Source: an uncultured Clostridia bacterium
GTDB taxonomy: Bacteria > Bacillota > Clostridia > Peptostreptococcales > Anaerovoracaceae
Reading direction: 5' to 3'
Length of the DNA: 64,000 bases
NCBI GenBank assembly: GCA_937900415.1
Contig: CALCEY010000015.1
Coordinates: forward strand, 1 to 64,000
Of the stretch, positions 7,492 through 16,589 are shown piece by piece. The notes beneath the pieces are model-generated. The model made no database searches and was not told where the DNA came from. It saw only the letters and a program-made list of their open reading frames with translations. Made by a program: the position numbers and the translations under genes. The first letter of the stretch is position 1. Each line of letters starts with the position of its first letter.

Positions 7492-8886
7492 ATGAAAGAA
7501 TTATTGCTCAGAGAGCTTTTCAGAAACACAGATAAATATAAAGATGAAGAAGTCATAGTAAAAGGTTGGGTAAGAAACAACAGGAATTCCAACAAATTCG
7601 GATTTATAGAATTGAATGACGGCTCCTTTTTCAAGTCGGTTCAGGTAGTCTATGAAGAAGAGTTTATAGATAACTTTGAGGAGATTTCTAAAGTATACGT
7701 GGCGACTGCGCTGGCTGTCAGAGGCGTTGTTGTAATAACACCGAACGCCAAGCAGCCGTTTGAGATAAAGGCTAAGGAGATAACGGTAGAAGCGCCGTCA
7801 ACTCCGGATTATCCGCTGCAGCCGAAGAGACATTCCATGGAATTTCTCAGGGAAATAGCTCATCTGAGACCGAGAAGCAATACCTTTGCCGCAGTTTTCA
7901 GAGTTCGTTCTCTGGTGGCATATGCGATTCATAAGTTTTTTCAGGAACAGAATTTCGTATATGTTCACACTCCTATAATCACGGGCAGCGACTGTGAGGG
8001 GGCAGGAGAAATGTTCAGGGTTACTACTCTTGACATGAACGAGCTTCCGAAAAAAGAAGATGGAACGATTGACTACAGCGTAGATTTCTTCGGTAAGGAG
8101 ACCAATTTAACTGTAAGCGGACAGCTGGAAGGCGAAACTTTTGCCATGGCTTTCAGAAATATCTATACCTTTGGCCCTACGTTCAGAGCCGAAAATTCCA
8201 ATACTGCAAGACACGCTTCGGAATTTTGGATGATTGAGCCCGAGATAGCGTTTGCAGACCTTAAGGATAATATGAAACTGGCAGAAGCTATGATAAAATA
8301 TATCATCAATTACGTGATGGAAAATGCCCCCGAGGAAATGGCATTTTTCAACAGTTTCGTGGATAAAGGACTGATTGAGAGACTCAATAATATTGTAAAT
8401 TCCGATTTCGGAAGCATAACCTATACGGAAGCCGTAGATATTCTGAAAAAATCCGGCAAGGAATTCCAGTATCCTGTGGAGTGGGGAGTGGATCTCCAGA
8501 CTGAACACGAAAGATTCCTGACTGAGGAGGTTTTCAAAAAACCGCTGTTCGTGACGGATTATCCTAAGGATATCAAAGCTTTCTACATGAGACTTAACGA
8601 CGACGGAAAGACTGTTGCCGCATGCGACCTTCTTGTTCCGGGAGTAGGGGAAATCATAGGAGGCAGCCAGAGAGAGGAACGTCTTGACGTTCTGCTTGAC
8701 AGAATGAAAGAGCTGGATCTCAATGAAGAAGATTACTGGTGGTACTTAGATCTCAGAAAATACGGAGGCGTAAAGCATTCCGGCTATGGACTGGGATTTG
8801 AGAGAATCATCATGTATATCACAGGAATGAGCAATATCAGAGACGTTCTGCCTTTCCCTAGGACGCCAAAAACGGCTGAGTTTTAA
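7492..8886 (+). CDS. asnS: Asparaginyl-tRNA synthetase
   Basis: This 464-residue class II aminoacyl-tRNA synthetase charges tRNA-Asn with asparagine. An N-terminal OB-fold anticodon-binding domain (residues 15-100, with [20 protein letters not shown]) precedes the catalytic core. Motif 2 is visible as [25 protein letters not shown] sequence near residue 225, and motif 3 as [10 protein letters not shown] near the C terminus. The length and the N-terminal pattern separate it from AspRS. It has its own promoter and a terminator, so it is a single-gene unit. With glnS also in this window, at least two amide aminoacyl-tRNAs can be made directly. Confidence 0.96.
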   Translation: MKELLLRELFRNTDKYKDEEVIVKGWVRNNRNSNKFGFIELNDGSFFKSVQVVYEEEFIDNFEEISKVYVATALAVRGVVVITPNAKQPFEIKAKEITVEAPSTPDYPLQPKRHSMEFLREIAHLRPRSNTFAAVFRVRSLVAYAIHKFFQEQNFVYVHTPIITGSDCEGAGEMFRVTTLDMNELPKKEDGTIDYSVDFFGKETNLTVSGQLEGETFAMAFRNIYTFGPTFRAENSNTARHASEFWMIEPEIAFADLKDNMKLAEAMIKYIINYVMENAPEEMAFFNSFVDKGLIERLNNIVNSDFGSITYTEAVDILKKSGKEFQYPVEWGVDLQTEHERFLTEEVFKKPLFVTDYPKDIKAFYMRLNDDGKTVAACDLLVPGVGEIIGGSQREERLDVLLDRMKELDLNEEDYWWYLDLRKYGGVKHSGYGLGFERIIMYITGMSNIRDVLPFPRTPKTAEF

Positions 8887-8903
8887 CGATTAAAAAGGAT
8901 TTT

Positions 8904-8984
8904 AAAGACATCGGATTTCAAATATGCGGAGTTTGAGACTGGCGGTTTCAAACAGTCGCAGAGATTTTCCGGTGTCTTTTTGTA
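8904..8984 (+). terminator. Terminator after asnS
   Basis: AAAGACATCGGA (8904-8915) pairs, with one G-U, with TCCGGTGTCTTT (8968-8979), followed by TT. A second hairpin (GTTTGA/TCAAAC) fits inside the loop. Confidence 0.65.
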
Positions 8985-9048
8985 AATTTTGTAGATAAAG
9001 ATTGAGTGTATGAGCCGTATTTAAAAAATACCGGCTTTATTTTGAAAA

Positions 9049-9588
9049 ATGGTGAACGTTGTGTCTGAACTGCAAATTGCATGGATGGAGTTGATAACGG
9101 TGGGAGGTATCGGTGTAATACTGCTTGTTTCGGGAATCGTTATCAATGCTGCCGCTAAAAGAGGAACTAAGTCGTGTACGGAAAGAATCGAAGGAATAGT
9201 TGTACGGCATGGTTTTCCGGGCGAAGGAAGGATGTATCCCATATTGGAATATATCGTTGACGGGAAATGTTATCAGGCGAAGAAAAAATTCCGAGGAGTA
9301 AAGGTAAATAAATTATCCGGAATCCCTGTGTCTGTACAGGAAAAGGCCTATGAAGATGAGAAAGGGTGGCTTCATGTAAAAATCGGCCCTGTTTCAAATT
9401 TAAAACAGCTTGCGGAACAATTGTGGCCAATAGGCAGTAAAATGACTGTCTGCTATGATCCGGACAATCCTCGAAAATGTTATGTGGACAGACCTTATTC
9501 AGGCGGATTTGCTTCATTTCTTTTTATTGCAACGGGTATGGCTGTAATGCTTCTGAGCGTGTTGGTTTTCTTTTTGATACAGCTGTAG
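9049..9588 (+). CDS. DUF3592-like membrane protein of unknown function
   Basis: This 179-residue protein has a membrane helix near the N terminus (residues 14-35) and another at the C terminus (155-178). Between them is a beta-rich domain in which a backbone like ERIEGIVV, PILEYIVDGKCYQ and VCYDPDNPRKCYVD is typical of DUF3592. These proteins have no established function. The start is uncertain: no good RBS precedes the ATG at 9049, and GTG or TTG codons nearby are possible. The gene stands between the asnS terminator and the EF-G-like promoter, so it is probably expressed on its own. Confidence 0.65.
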   Translation: MVNVVSELQIAWMELITVGGIGVILLVSGIVINAAAKRGTKSCTERIEGIVVRHGFPGEGRMYPILEYIVDGKCYQAKKKFRGVKVNKLSGIPVSVQEKAYEDEKGWLHVKIGPVSNLKQLAEQLWPIGSKMTVCYDPDNPRKCYVDRPYSGGFASFLFIATGMAVMLLSVLVFFLIQL

Positions 9589-9742
9589 TGAACGGACGCT
9601 AAAGGGAGGAGAGGATAAATAATAAGGTTTAAAAAATTCTTTCTGTAAAATATATACAGGCGGCAAAAGACAGAGCGTAGGCAGACAGATAAATAATAGC
9701 TCAGACCGCTTGAAAACAGCGGGGTGTGTACGGTAAAAACTA

Positions 9743-9771
9743 TTGTGCTTTAAAAATATATTTGATATAAT
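9743..9771 (+). promoter_or_regulatory. Promoter of the EF-G-like gene
   Basis: TTGTGC (9743-9748) and TATAAT (9766-9771) with a 17-bp spacer; the RBS TAGGAGGT follows about 25 bp later. Confidence 0.6.
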
Positions 9772-9809
9772 ACTAACGATTGCAAATTAAATTTAGGAGG
9801 TCTTAATAT

Positions 9810-11768
9810 ATGAAAGGCTATACGAGTGAAAACATCAGAAACGTTGCTTTATTGGGTCACGGCGGATGCGGAAAGACCACATTTCTTGAGGCCGCACTGC
9901 TCGCGACGGGCGTAATAAGCAGAATGGGTAAGGTGGAAGACGGAAATACCGTGTCCGACTACGATAAGATGGAAATCGAAAGAGGATATTCGATTAACAC
10001 CTCCGTTGTTCCTATCCTCTGGAAAGAAAACAAGATCAACTTTATCGACACTCCGGGATATTTCGATTTTGTGGGCGAAGTAAACGCAGCTCTGAGAGCC
10101 GCCGAAGCCGCTGTCATAATGGTTGACGCCGGATCCGGAATTCAGGTCGGTACTGAAGCTGCCTGGAAAGCCTGCGAAAGATATAAGACTCCGAGATTTA
10201 TAGTTATAAATAAAAGAGATAAAGACGAGTTTGACTTCTATAAGACCTTCGGCGAATTAAAGGACAAGTTCGGCGACAAGCTGATTCCTTTCAGCTGGCC
10301 TCTTTCCGCCGAAATCGACGAGGATCTCAAGGAAGCTATCGCTATGACGGACGACGAGCTCATGGAGAAATATTTTAACGGCGATGACTTCTCCGATGAA
10401 GAGGTTTTAAAAGGACTGAAAAAAGGAATTGCAGACGGAGGTATCGTGCCTGTATGCTCCTCAGCATTCCAGATAGGCTCAGGTCTTGAAGGACTGCTTG
10501 ACCTTCTCGTTACATACGTTCCTACGCCGCTTGAACACGGCCCTTACGCCGGATTCAACGATAAGAACGAGCCGGTTGAAAGACTTTCGGTGGTTGACGC
10601 GCCTGTCTCGGCTTTCGTATTTAAGACTATAGTAGACCCGTTTGTAGGGAAGATTTCCGTTATGAAGGTAGTAACGGGCAAACTCAACTCCGGAGACGAG
10701 GTATATAACGAAAGAGCCGGAAAATCCGAAAAGCTGGGCAAGCTGTTCTTCCTCAGGGGGAAAAACCAGACAGAGCTCAATTATGCGGAAGCCGGCGACA
10801 TCGTAGCCGTGGCCAAACTGCAATATACGCTTTCCGGAGATACTCTCTGCGATAAAAACGATATTATAAGATACCTGCCGCTCGATTATCCGCCTGCTTC
10901 GTATTACATCGCCATAGAAGCCGCAGACAAGGGCGAGGACGATAAGATGTCCACGGGACTGAATAAGCTCAGAGAAGAAGACCCGTCCTTCGTGGTCGAG
11001 AGAAATACGGAAACGCGGCAGACTCTTCTGGGAGGACAGGGAGATATTCAGCTGGGAGTAATTCTGGCAAAGCTGAAGGACAGATTCGGCGTAAGCGTTA
11101 AAACTATTCCTCAGAAGATTGCATACAGAGAAACCATTAAGGGTTCCTCAGACGTTCAGGGTAAGCATAAGAAACAGTCCGGCGGCGCAGGTCAGTACGG
11201 AGACGTTCACATCAGATTTTCACCGTCTGAAAAGGAATTTGAATTCTCTGAAGAGCTGTTCGGAGGCTCTGTACCTAAGAACTATGTTCCTGCCGTAGAA
11301 AAAGGACTGCTTGAATGTATGAACAAAGGACCTCTTGCAGGCTGCAAGGTGGTCAATGTCAAAGCAGTTCTGTACGATGGTTCATATCACGATGTGGATT
11401 CCAATGAAATGGCCTTCAAGATCGCAGCTTCTCTGGCCTTTAAGAAAGGTATCGCAGAAGCTAAGCCTTGTCTGCTTGAGCCTATAATGAGACTGGAAAT
11501 TTACGTTCCGGACGATTATATGGGCGACGTAATGGGCGATATGAACAAGAGAAGAGGAAAGATCCTCGGCATGGAACCTCAGGCTGACGGAGGTCAGAAA
11601 CTTCTGGCTCTTGCGCCTCAGGCAGAATTGTTTGATTACGCTATAGGTCTGAGAGCAATGACTCAGGCAAGAGGAAGCTTCGTAATGCGTTTTGAAAAGT
11701 ATGAAGAAGTTCCTGCTCACCTGGCCAACAAGATAATCGAAGCTCATAAAGCTGAAGACGAAGCATAA
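9810..11768 (+). CDS. EF-G paralogue of the FusA2 type (divergent translation GTPase)
   Basis: This 652-residue five-domain EF-G-like GTPase is about 40 residues shorter than canonical EF-G. The P loop is GHGGCGKTT (16-24) instead of AHIDAGKTT. The G3 motif is DTPGY (80-84), with Tyr where translating EF-Gs have the catalytic His, and G4 is NKRD. Domain IV is present (QSGGAGQYGDVHIRFSP and following), as is domain V (PIMRLEIYVPDDYMGDVMGDMNKRRGKI). These features place it in the EF-G-2/FusA2 group, whose role is poorly known and may lie in ribosome recycling or stress rather than routine translocation. It is a monocistronic unit with its own promoter and a strong terminator. The primary fusA is not in this window. 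Confidence 0.85.
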   Translation: MKGYTSENIRNVALLGHGGCGKTTFLEAALLATGVISRMGKVEDGNTVSDYDKMEIERGYSINTSVVPILWKENKINFIDTPGYFDFVGEVNAALRAAEAAVIMVDAGSGIQVGTEAAWKACERYKTPRFIVINKRDKDEFDFYKTFGELKDKFGDKLIPFSWPLSAEIDEDLKEAIAMTDDELMEKYFNGDDFSDEEVLKGLKKGIADGGIVPVCSSAFQIGSGLEGLLDLLVTYVPTPLEHGPYAGFNDKNEPVERLSVVDAPVSAFVFKTIVDPFVGKISVMKVVTGKLNSGDEVYNERAGKSEKLGKLFFLRGKNQTELNYAEAGDIVAVAKLQYTLSGDTLCDKNDIIRYLPLDYPPASYYIAIEAADKGEDDKMSTGLNKLREEDPSFVVERNTETRQTLLGGQGDIQLGVILAKLKDRFGVSVKTIPQKIAYRETIKGSSDVQGKHKKQSGGAGQYGDVHIRFSPSEKEFEFSEELFGGSVPKNYVPAVEKGLLECMNKGPLAGCKVVNVKAVLYDGSYHDVDSNEMAFKIAASLAFKKGIAEAKPCLLEPIMRLEIYVPDDYMGDVMGDMNKRRGKILGMEPQADGGQKLLALAPQAELFDYAIGLRAMTQARGSFVMRFEKYEEVPAHLANKIIEAHKAEDEA

Positions 11769-11789
11769 TGAAATAAATCTTGGTTTATG

Positions 11790-11820
11790 ACAGCTGCCTC
11801 TTTTGGAGGCAGCTGTTTTG
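11790..11820 (+). terminator. Strong terminator after the EF-G-like gene
   Basis: ACAGCTGCCTC and GAGGCAGCTGT form an 11-bp perfect stem with a short TTTTG loop, followed by TTTTG. Confidence 0.85.
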
Positions 11821-11861
11821 CAAGCATAACGTAGATTTCGTCTGCACAGGACAGGCGGAAA

Positions 11862-13277
11862 ATGAAAGACAAAAATATGATACTGAGAGAGAAAGCGGAG
11901 AAAATCCTTAATTTATATAATTACTATACAGGGGCGGTGATAACCGACAAGGAGGGCGACATAGTCTATTATTACGGCGGTATGAAAGAAGTGAATTCTC
12001 TTGAAGCCGAAGAGGTGATAGGCCGTAATGTTCTTGAAGTATATCCAAGCGTAAAAAAAGAAGAAAGCAGCATATACAGAGTGCTCAGGACGGGAATTCC
12101 CCTCTATGACGTCAGCCAGCGGATAGTCAACAGCAAAGGAGAAACTTTTGATTCTGTCAATTCCACTTTTCCTATAAAGGATGGAGATGAAATAACAGGA
12201 GCAGTTGAAATTTATTATTACGACAATTACGACGAGATTCAATACGAGACAGATGCCGATATGCTGAAAGGTAGCATGTTTGATCTGTATTCCGGCGAAG
12301 ATATAGTATCGAAATCTGAAATAATGGAGGATTTTAAGGCAAAGATAAAGAAGGTGTCGGCGACCGACTCTACGGTTTTGATATATGGAGAGACAGGTAC
12401 GGGGAAGGAACTGGTTGCTCAGGCAATTCATTCGGGAAGCGCCAGAGGCAGTAAAAATTTTATCGCTCAAAACTGTGCGGCGATTCCGGGTAATCTGCTG
12501 GAAAGCATACTTTTTGGAACTGTCAGAGGAAGCTATACGGACGCTGTGGACAAGCCGGGGCTTCTGGAAGCCGCAGACGGCGGAACCTTGTTTTTGGACG
12601 AGCTTCATGCCATGGATTTTAACATGCAGGCAAAGCTTCTGAAGGCTATTGAAGAAAAAAGCTTTTACAGGGTAGGTGGAACAGAGAAAATCCCGGTAGA
12701 TGTAAGAGTGATTGCAGCCGTCAACGCAGACCCCATGGAATGTGTTTTAGAAGGTAAGCTGAGGGCGGACCTCTATTACAGGATAAACGTAGTGAGGCTG
12801 AATGTTCCGCCGCTGAGGGAGAGAAAAGAAGACTTGCAAAGCCTGACGGAGCATTTTACAGAGATGTACAATAAAAAAATGAACCGGAAGATAAAAGGTG
12901 TTTCCGACGAGGTAATGGAGTTTTTCAAAGCATATCAATGGCCGGGAAATGTAAGAGAGCTTAAGAACGTAATAGAATGTGGCTTTAATTTTGCTGGGGG
13001 CGACGTCATAGAGGCCGAAGACATAGACTGTTACAAAGAGGAGATGGAAGCGCTCAAGGCAGAGAATATACTCGTAGGCGGGCAGAAAACAGATTTAAAA
13101 AAAGTGCTCAGAGAATATGAAAAGGGTATAATCGAGAAAGCCGTGAGGGAAAGCGGGACATATGCTGAGGCGGCCGCAAGGCTGGGGATTTCAAAGCAGG
13201 TCCTCAACAATAAGCTCAATGAAATGAAGGTAAACAGAAAAGTGGTGAAAGCTGATGGCTCTGAAAGAACGCGTTAA
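11862..13277 (+). CDS. Sigma-54-type activator with degenerate GAFTGA loop
   Basis: This 471-residue enhancer-binding protein is RocR-like. An N-terminal PAS-like sensor (about 15-120) is followed by an AAA+ domain with Walker A GETGTGKE (176-183) and Walker B TLFLDE (242-247), and a Fis-type helix-turn-helix (about 435-460, AEAAARLGISKQVLNNKL). AAA+ activators of this class open promoters held by sigma-54 polymerase through the GAFTGA loop. Here that loop reads GSYTDA (223-228): the second Gly is Asp, a change expected to weaken sigma-54 contact. It overlaps the next gene, a close paralogue with an intact loop, by 23 bp, so the two may work as a hetero-oligomer. Only 42 bp separate it from the upstream terminator, and no promoter was identified. 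Confidence 0.87.
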   Translation: MKDKNMILREKAEKILNLYNYYTGAVITDKEGDIVYYYGGMKEVNSLEAEEVIGRNVLEVYPSVKKEESSIYRVLRTGIPLYDVSQRIVNSKGETFDSVNSTFPIKDGDEITGAVEIYYYDNYDEIQYETDADMLKGSMFDLYSGEDIVSKSEIMEDFKAKIKKVSATDSTVLIYGETGTGKELVAQAIHSGSARGSKNFIAQNCAAIPGNLLESILFGTVRGSYTDAVDKPGLLEAADGGTLFLDELHAMDFNMQAKLLKAIEEKSFYRVGGTEKIPVDVRVIAAVNADPMECVLEGKLRADLYYRINVVRLNVPPLRERKEDLQSLTEHFTEMYNKKMNRKIKGVSDEVMEFFKAYQWPGNVRELKNVIECGFNFAGGDVIEAEDIDCYKEEMEALKAENILVGGQKTDLKKVLREYEKGIIEKAVRESGTYAEAAARLGISKQVLNNKLNEMKVNRKVVKADGSERTR

Positions 13278-14652
13278 AGAGATTCTGAACATATATAACT
13301 ATTATAACATGGCGATTATAGTAGATGATAAAGGCATTGTAGAATATTTTTTCAATAATAGGCCCGATATAAATTCTGTTACGGAAAAGGACGTGCTGGG
13401 GCATAATATTCTCGAATCCTGCGTCAATATCACGGAGCAAAGCAGCACGCTGTACTATGCCATAAGAACGGGCAGACCCGTAAAGAACGTTTATTACAGG
13501 CTTGAAACCTGTAAGGGAGATACTGTGTACAGCTATGGAAGCACTATTCCCATAAAGGAGGGGGATAAAGTTTTGGGAGCTGTGGAAATAGCGAGATATA
13601 TAGAAGCGGGAGATAAATTTGCCGGCGGAGATATTTTGATTGAAGGCTTTAAACCGGAAAACGGCAGGCTTTACGGCATTGAGGACATCAGAGGGTCGTC
13701 AAAAGAAGTGGAGAGGCTCAAATTTAAGATACAGCGCGTTGCGGATACGGATTCAAATGTATTGATTTACGGGGAAACTGGAACAGGCAAGGAATTAGCG
13801 GCTGAATCAATTCACTCTTCCGGAAAGCGCAGGGATAAAAAATTTGTTTCGCAAAACTGTGCGGCGATTCCTCCGGCTCTACTTGAAAGTATTCTTTTCG
13901 GAACGGAAAAGGGAAGCTTTACGGGAGCGGAAAGCAGACGAGGCCTTATAGAGGCGGCGCAGGGCGGAACGCTTTTTTTAGATGAAATAAACACCATGGA
14001 TGTCGATACTCAGTCGAAAATATTGAGAGCGATAGAAGAGAAAAAAATAATGCGGGTTGGCGGAGCAGAAAGTATACCTGTAGATGTGAGGGTTATTGCT
14101 GCCGTAAATGTAAATCCCAGGGAATGTGTAAAGCAGGGCGTATTGAGAGAAGATTTGTATTACAGGCTCAGGGTTGTGGAACTGAGGCTTCCCGCACTGA
14201 AAGAACGTAAAGAAGACATACCTGAGCTTACGGAGTATTTTATAAAACTATTTAACGCCAGGTTCGGGAAATATATTGCAGGAGTATCTGAGGAGCTTAA
14301 AGAAGAATTCATGTTATACAACTGGCCGGGCAATGTGAGAGAACTTAGGAACGCCATAGAAAGGGGGTTTAATATGGCTGTTACGCCTGTAATAGAAAGC
14401 TGTGACGTGGAACTTTTCGATAAAAACGATAAGACGAAAAAAAGAACCGGCAAAGAGCTTTTGAAGAAAGAATGGGATTTTTGCAGTGAAGAGAGAAGCC
14501 TGGCGCAGATGATAGGCGACAAGGAGCGTGAAATAATAGAAAAAGTATATTTGCAGTCAAAAAATATTACGGAAGCGGCGGCTGCGCTGAATGTTTCGAG
14601 ACAGGGGCTCAGCAGAAAGCTGAAGGAATACGGAATTTCAAAGAAGTCATAG
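13255..14652 (+). CDS. Sigma-54-dependent activator (RocR-like)
   Basis: This 465-residue paralogue of the preceding gene has the same order: PAS-like sensor (10-115), AAA+ domain with Walker A GETGTGKE (173-180), GAFTGA loop GSFTGA (220-225), Walker B LFLDE (240-244), and a C-terminal Fis-type helix-turn-helix (NITEAAAALNVSRQGLSRKL). With the key Phe, Thr and Gly intact in the loop it should activate sigma-54 polymerase. The start lies inside the end of the upstream gene, which suggests translational coupling. A -24/-12 promoter 150 bp downstream of its stop, in front of a YtcJ-like amidohydrolase, is the obvious target. The ligand sensed by the PAS domain is unknown. Confidence 0.9.
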   Translation: MALKERVKEILNIYNYYNMAIIVDDKGIVEYFFNNRPDINSVTEKDVLGHNILESCVNITEQSSTLYYAIRTGRPVKNVYYRLETCKGDTVYSYGSTIPIKEGDKVLGAVEIARYIEAGDKFAGGDILIEGFKPENGRLYGIEDIRGSSKEVERLKFKIQRVADTDSNVLIYGETGTGKELAAESIHSSGKRRDKKFVSQNCAAIPPALLESILFGTEKGSFTGAESRRGLIEAAQGGTLFLDEINTMDVDTQSKILRAIEEKKIMRVGGAESIPVDVRVIAAVNVNPRECVKQGVLREDLYYRLRVVELRLPALKERKEDIPELTEYFIKLFNARFGKYIAGVSEELKEEFMLYNWPGNVRELRNAIERGFNMAVTPVIESCDVELFDKNDKTKKRTGKELLKKEWDFCSEERSLAQMIGDKEREIIEKVYLQSKNITEAAAALNVSRQGLSRKLKEYGISKKS

Positions 14653-14668
14653 GCAGGCGACCGCCTGG

Positions 14669-14714
14669 AAACGCTGTTTTTATTTACCGAGGTAAAAAGA
14701 AATGGCGTTTTTTT
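14669..14714 (+). terminator. Terminator after the activator pair
   Basis: AAACGC (14669-14674) pairs with GCGTTT (14705-14710). An inner TTTACC/GGTAAA stem and a run of seven T follow the usual pattern. Confidence 0.7.
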
Positions 14715-14800
14715 GCTGTACAAATGACATGTTGGCCGGCTGGAATCAAAAAACGTTGAAATTCAGAGGTTTGACGTGCTGCATAAAACTTTGCGCCTCT

Positions 14801-14816
14801 TGGCATAAAAGTTGCT
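14801..14816 (+). promoter_or_regulatory. Sigma-54 (-24/-12) promoter of the amidohydrolase gene
   Basis: TGGCAT-N5-TTGCT matches the consensus TGGCAC-N5-TTGCW with one deviation, and GG and GC are 10 bp apart as required. It lies 62 bp before the amidohydrolase ATG and directly downstream of two sigma-54 activator genes. A second, imperfect copy of the motif core (GCATAAAACTTTGC, 14781-14794) lies 21 bp upstream but has one extra base in the spacing. Confidence 0.8.
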
Positions 14817-14877
14817 CGTTATGATTTGCAAAATAAATAAATTCGGTTTGTAAAACAAACAAAAGCAGGAGGGAAGA

Positions 14878-16497
14878 ATGAAAACTATTTTGTATAACGG
14901 TAAAATCAGGACTGCCGACGGCAGCTTTAAGGAGGCGCTGCTGATAGAGGACGGGCTCATCAAAAGAACAGGTTCTAACGACGAAATTAAAAAGGAAAAT
15001 TCTCCGGATGCAGAAATGATAGATTTAAAAGGAAGATTAGCCGTCCCGGGATTTAATGACAGCCATATGCACTTCCTCAACGTAGGCTATAATTTTTCTC
15101 AGGTGGATTTGAGAAATACGAAATCCATAGACGAAGCGACAGCATTGTGCAGGGAGCATATAGAAAAGAACGGCATAGAAGCCGGAAGCTGGGTTCAGTG
15201 CTATGCCTGGAATGAAGACAGCTGGACTGATAAGAGATGGCTTTGCAGAGATGACCTGGATAAAATATCGGAGGAGCATCCAATAATCGCCTCGAGGGTT
15301 TGTACCCATGTGACAGCCGTCAATTCAAAGGCTCTTGAACTCCTCAGAATCAAAAAAGGAACGCCTCAGCCGGAAACCGGAGAATTTTTAGTCGATGAAG
15401 ACGGCGAACCAACCGGAATACTTTATGAAATGGCGGGAAAGCTGAACGACCTTATAACTGAACCTACTGTTGATGAAATCAAGGAAATGCTCATGACCAT
15501 GGGCCGTGCAGCAGCTTCAAAGGGGCTTACATCGGTGCAGACTGACGACTTTGAGGGAGTACCGGGAAATAATTTTAAAAATGTTATAAGGGCATACGAG
15601 GAGCTTGCCGCAGAAGACAAGCTTCCGGTACGTGTTTATGAGCAATGCCGTCTGGCGGATTCTGATGCCTACAGGCGGTTTAAGGAGGCGGGGCTTAAGA
15701 GTGGAGAGGGAAACGATATTTTTCGCCTTGGGCCTCTTAAGGCTTTCTGTGACGGCTCGCTGGGAGCAAGAACAGCCTGGCTTGCGGAGGACTATTCCGA
15801 TGACCCGGGAAACAGGGGCGTCCGCATATATGAAAATGATTCTGAGCTTGAAGATTTGGTACAGGAAGCTCATGATGACGGTATGTCTGTGGCCATACAC
15901 TGCATAGGCGATGCTGCGACAGCGCAGGCGGTTTCTGCCATTGAAAAGGCGATGAGAAAAAATCCTGACGTCAAGAATCGTCACGGTATTGTGCACGCCC
16001 AGATTTTGAATGAAGATCTCATAGAAAGAATCAGAGCCTTCGGTATTGCAGCTTATGTTCAGCCTGTTTTTCTCGAATATGACCTCAATATAGCCGAGAG
16101 CCGGGTGGGAGCGGAAAGGCTTGAAGACAGCTATAACTATAGGAAGCTGTATGACGGCGGAGTGAAGCTTCCTTTTGGAACGGATTCTCCTGTCGAGGAT
16201 TTCAACCCTTTGAAAAATCTTTACTGTGCTGTGACCGGAAAGGATTTTGACGGAAAGCCTGAGGAGGGCTGGCATACAGAAAAATTACTTACTCTCGCGG
16301 AGGCTGTGGAATGCTATACACTTCATTCTGCCTATGTTTCCTTTGAAGAAGATAAAAAGGGAGCAATCGCACCCGGATATTTTGCTGATATTACTGTCCT
16401 GGAATCTGATATATTTGAAATTCCTCCCGAAGAAATCAAAGACGTATGCGTATATATGACTATGATGGGCGGCAGAATAAGATATATGAAAAAATAA
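14878..16497 (+). CDS. YtcJ-like metal-dependent amidohydrolase
   Basis: This 539-residue protein of the amidohydrolase 3 family (YtcJ/AepA group) is a TIM-barrel hydrolase with a two-metal site. The first metal motif is FNDSHMHF (about residue 60), with later metal and catalytic regions VAIHCIGDAA (about 343), RHGIVHAQI (about 365) and FGTDSPVEDFNP (about 440). The composite beta-sandwich is formed by both ends, as seen in the opening KTILYNGKIRTADG. There is no signal peptide, so it is cytoplasmic. Family members hydrolyse N-acyl or cyclic amides, but the substrate here is unknown. RBS GCAGGAGGGAAG supports the start. The gene sits behind a sigma-54 promoter, so it is probably induced by the substrate through the two upstream activators. 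Confidence 0.85.
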   Translation: MKTILYNGKIRTADGSFKEALLIEDGLIKRTGSNDEIKKENSPDAEMIDLKGRLAVPGFNDSHMHFLNVGYNFSQVDLRNTKSIDEATALCREHIEKNGIEAGSWVQCYAWNEDSWTDKRWLCRDDLDKISEEHPIIASRVCTHVTAVNSKALELLRIKKGTPQPETGEFLVDEDGEPTGILYEMAGKLNDLITEPTVDEIKEMLMTMGRAAASKGLTSVQTDDFEGVPGNNFKNVIRAYEELAAEDKLPVRVYEQCRLADSDAYRRFKEAGLKSGEGNDIFRLGPLKAFCDGSLGARTAWLAEDYSDDPGNRGVRIYENDSELEDLVQEAHDDGMSVAIHCIGDAATAQAVSAIEKAMRKNPDVKNRHGIVHAQILNEDLIERIRAFGIAAYVQPVFLEYDLNIAESRVGAERLEDSYNYRKLYDGGVKLPFGTDSPVEDFNPLKNLYCAVTGKDFDGKPEEGWHTEKLLTLAEAVECYTLHSAYVSFEEDKKGAIAPGYFADITVLESDIFEIPPEEIKDVCVYMTMMGGRIRYMKK

Positions 16498-16589
16498 TCG
16501 TTATATAATTTTATTCGTTCAAGTCATGCCGGTAACGCCGATATGTGGTATACTGTTTTATTATAATTTGAAATATCGGAGGAAGGGAT

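Noticed and set aside
11913..12608. 231-codon open frame opposite the first sigma-54 activator
   Set aside because: Antisense shadow of a well-supported gene, with no RBS and an implausible composition rich in His, Arg and Tyr.
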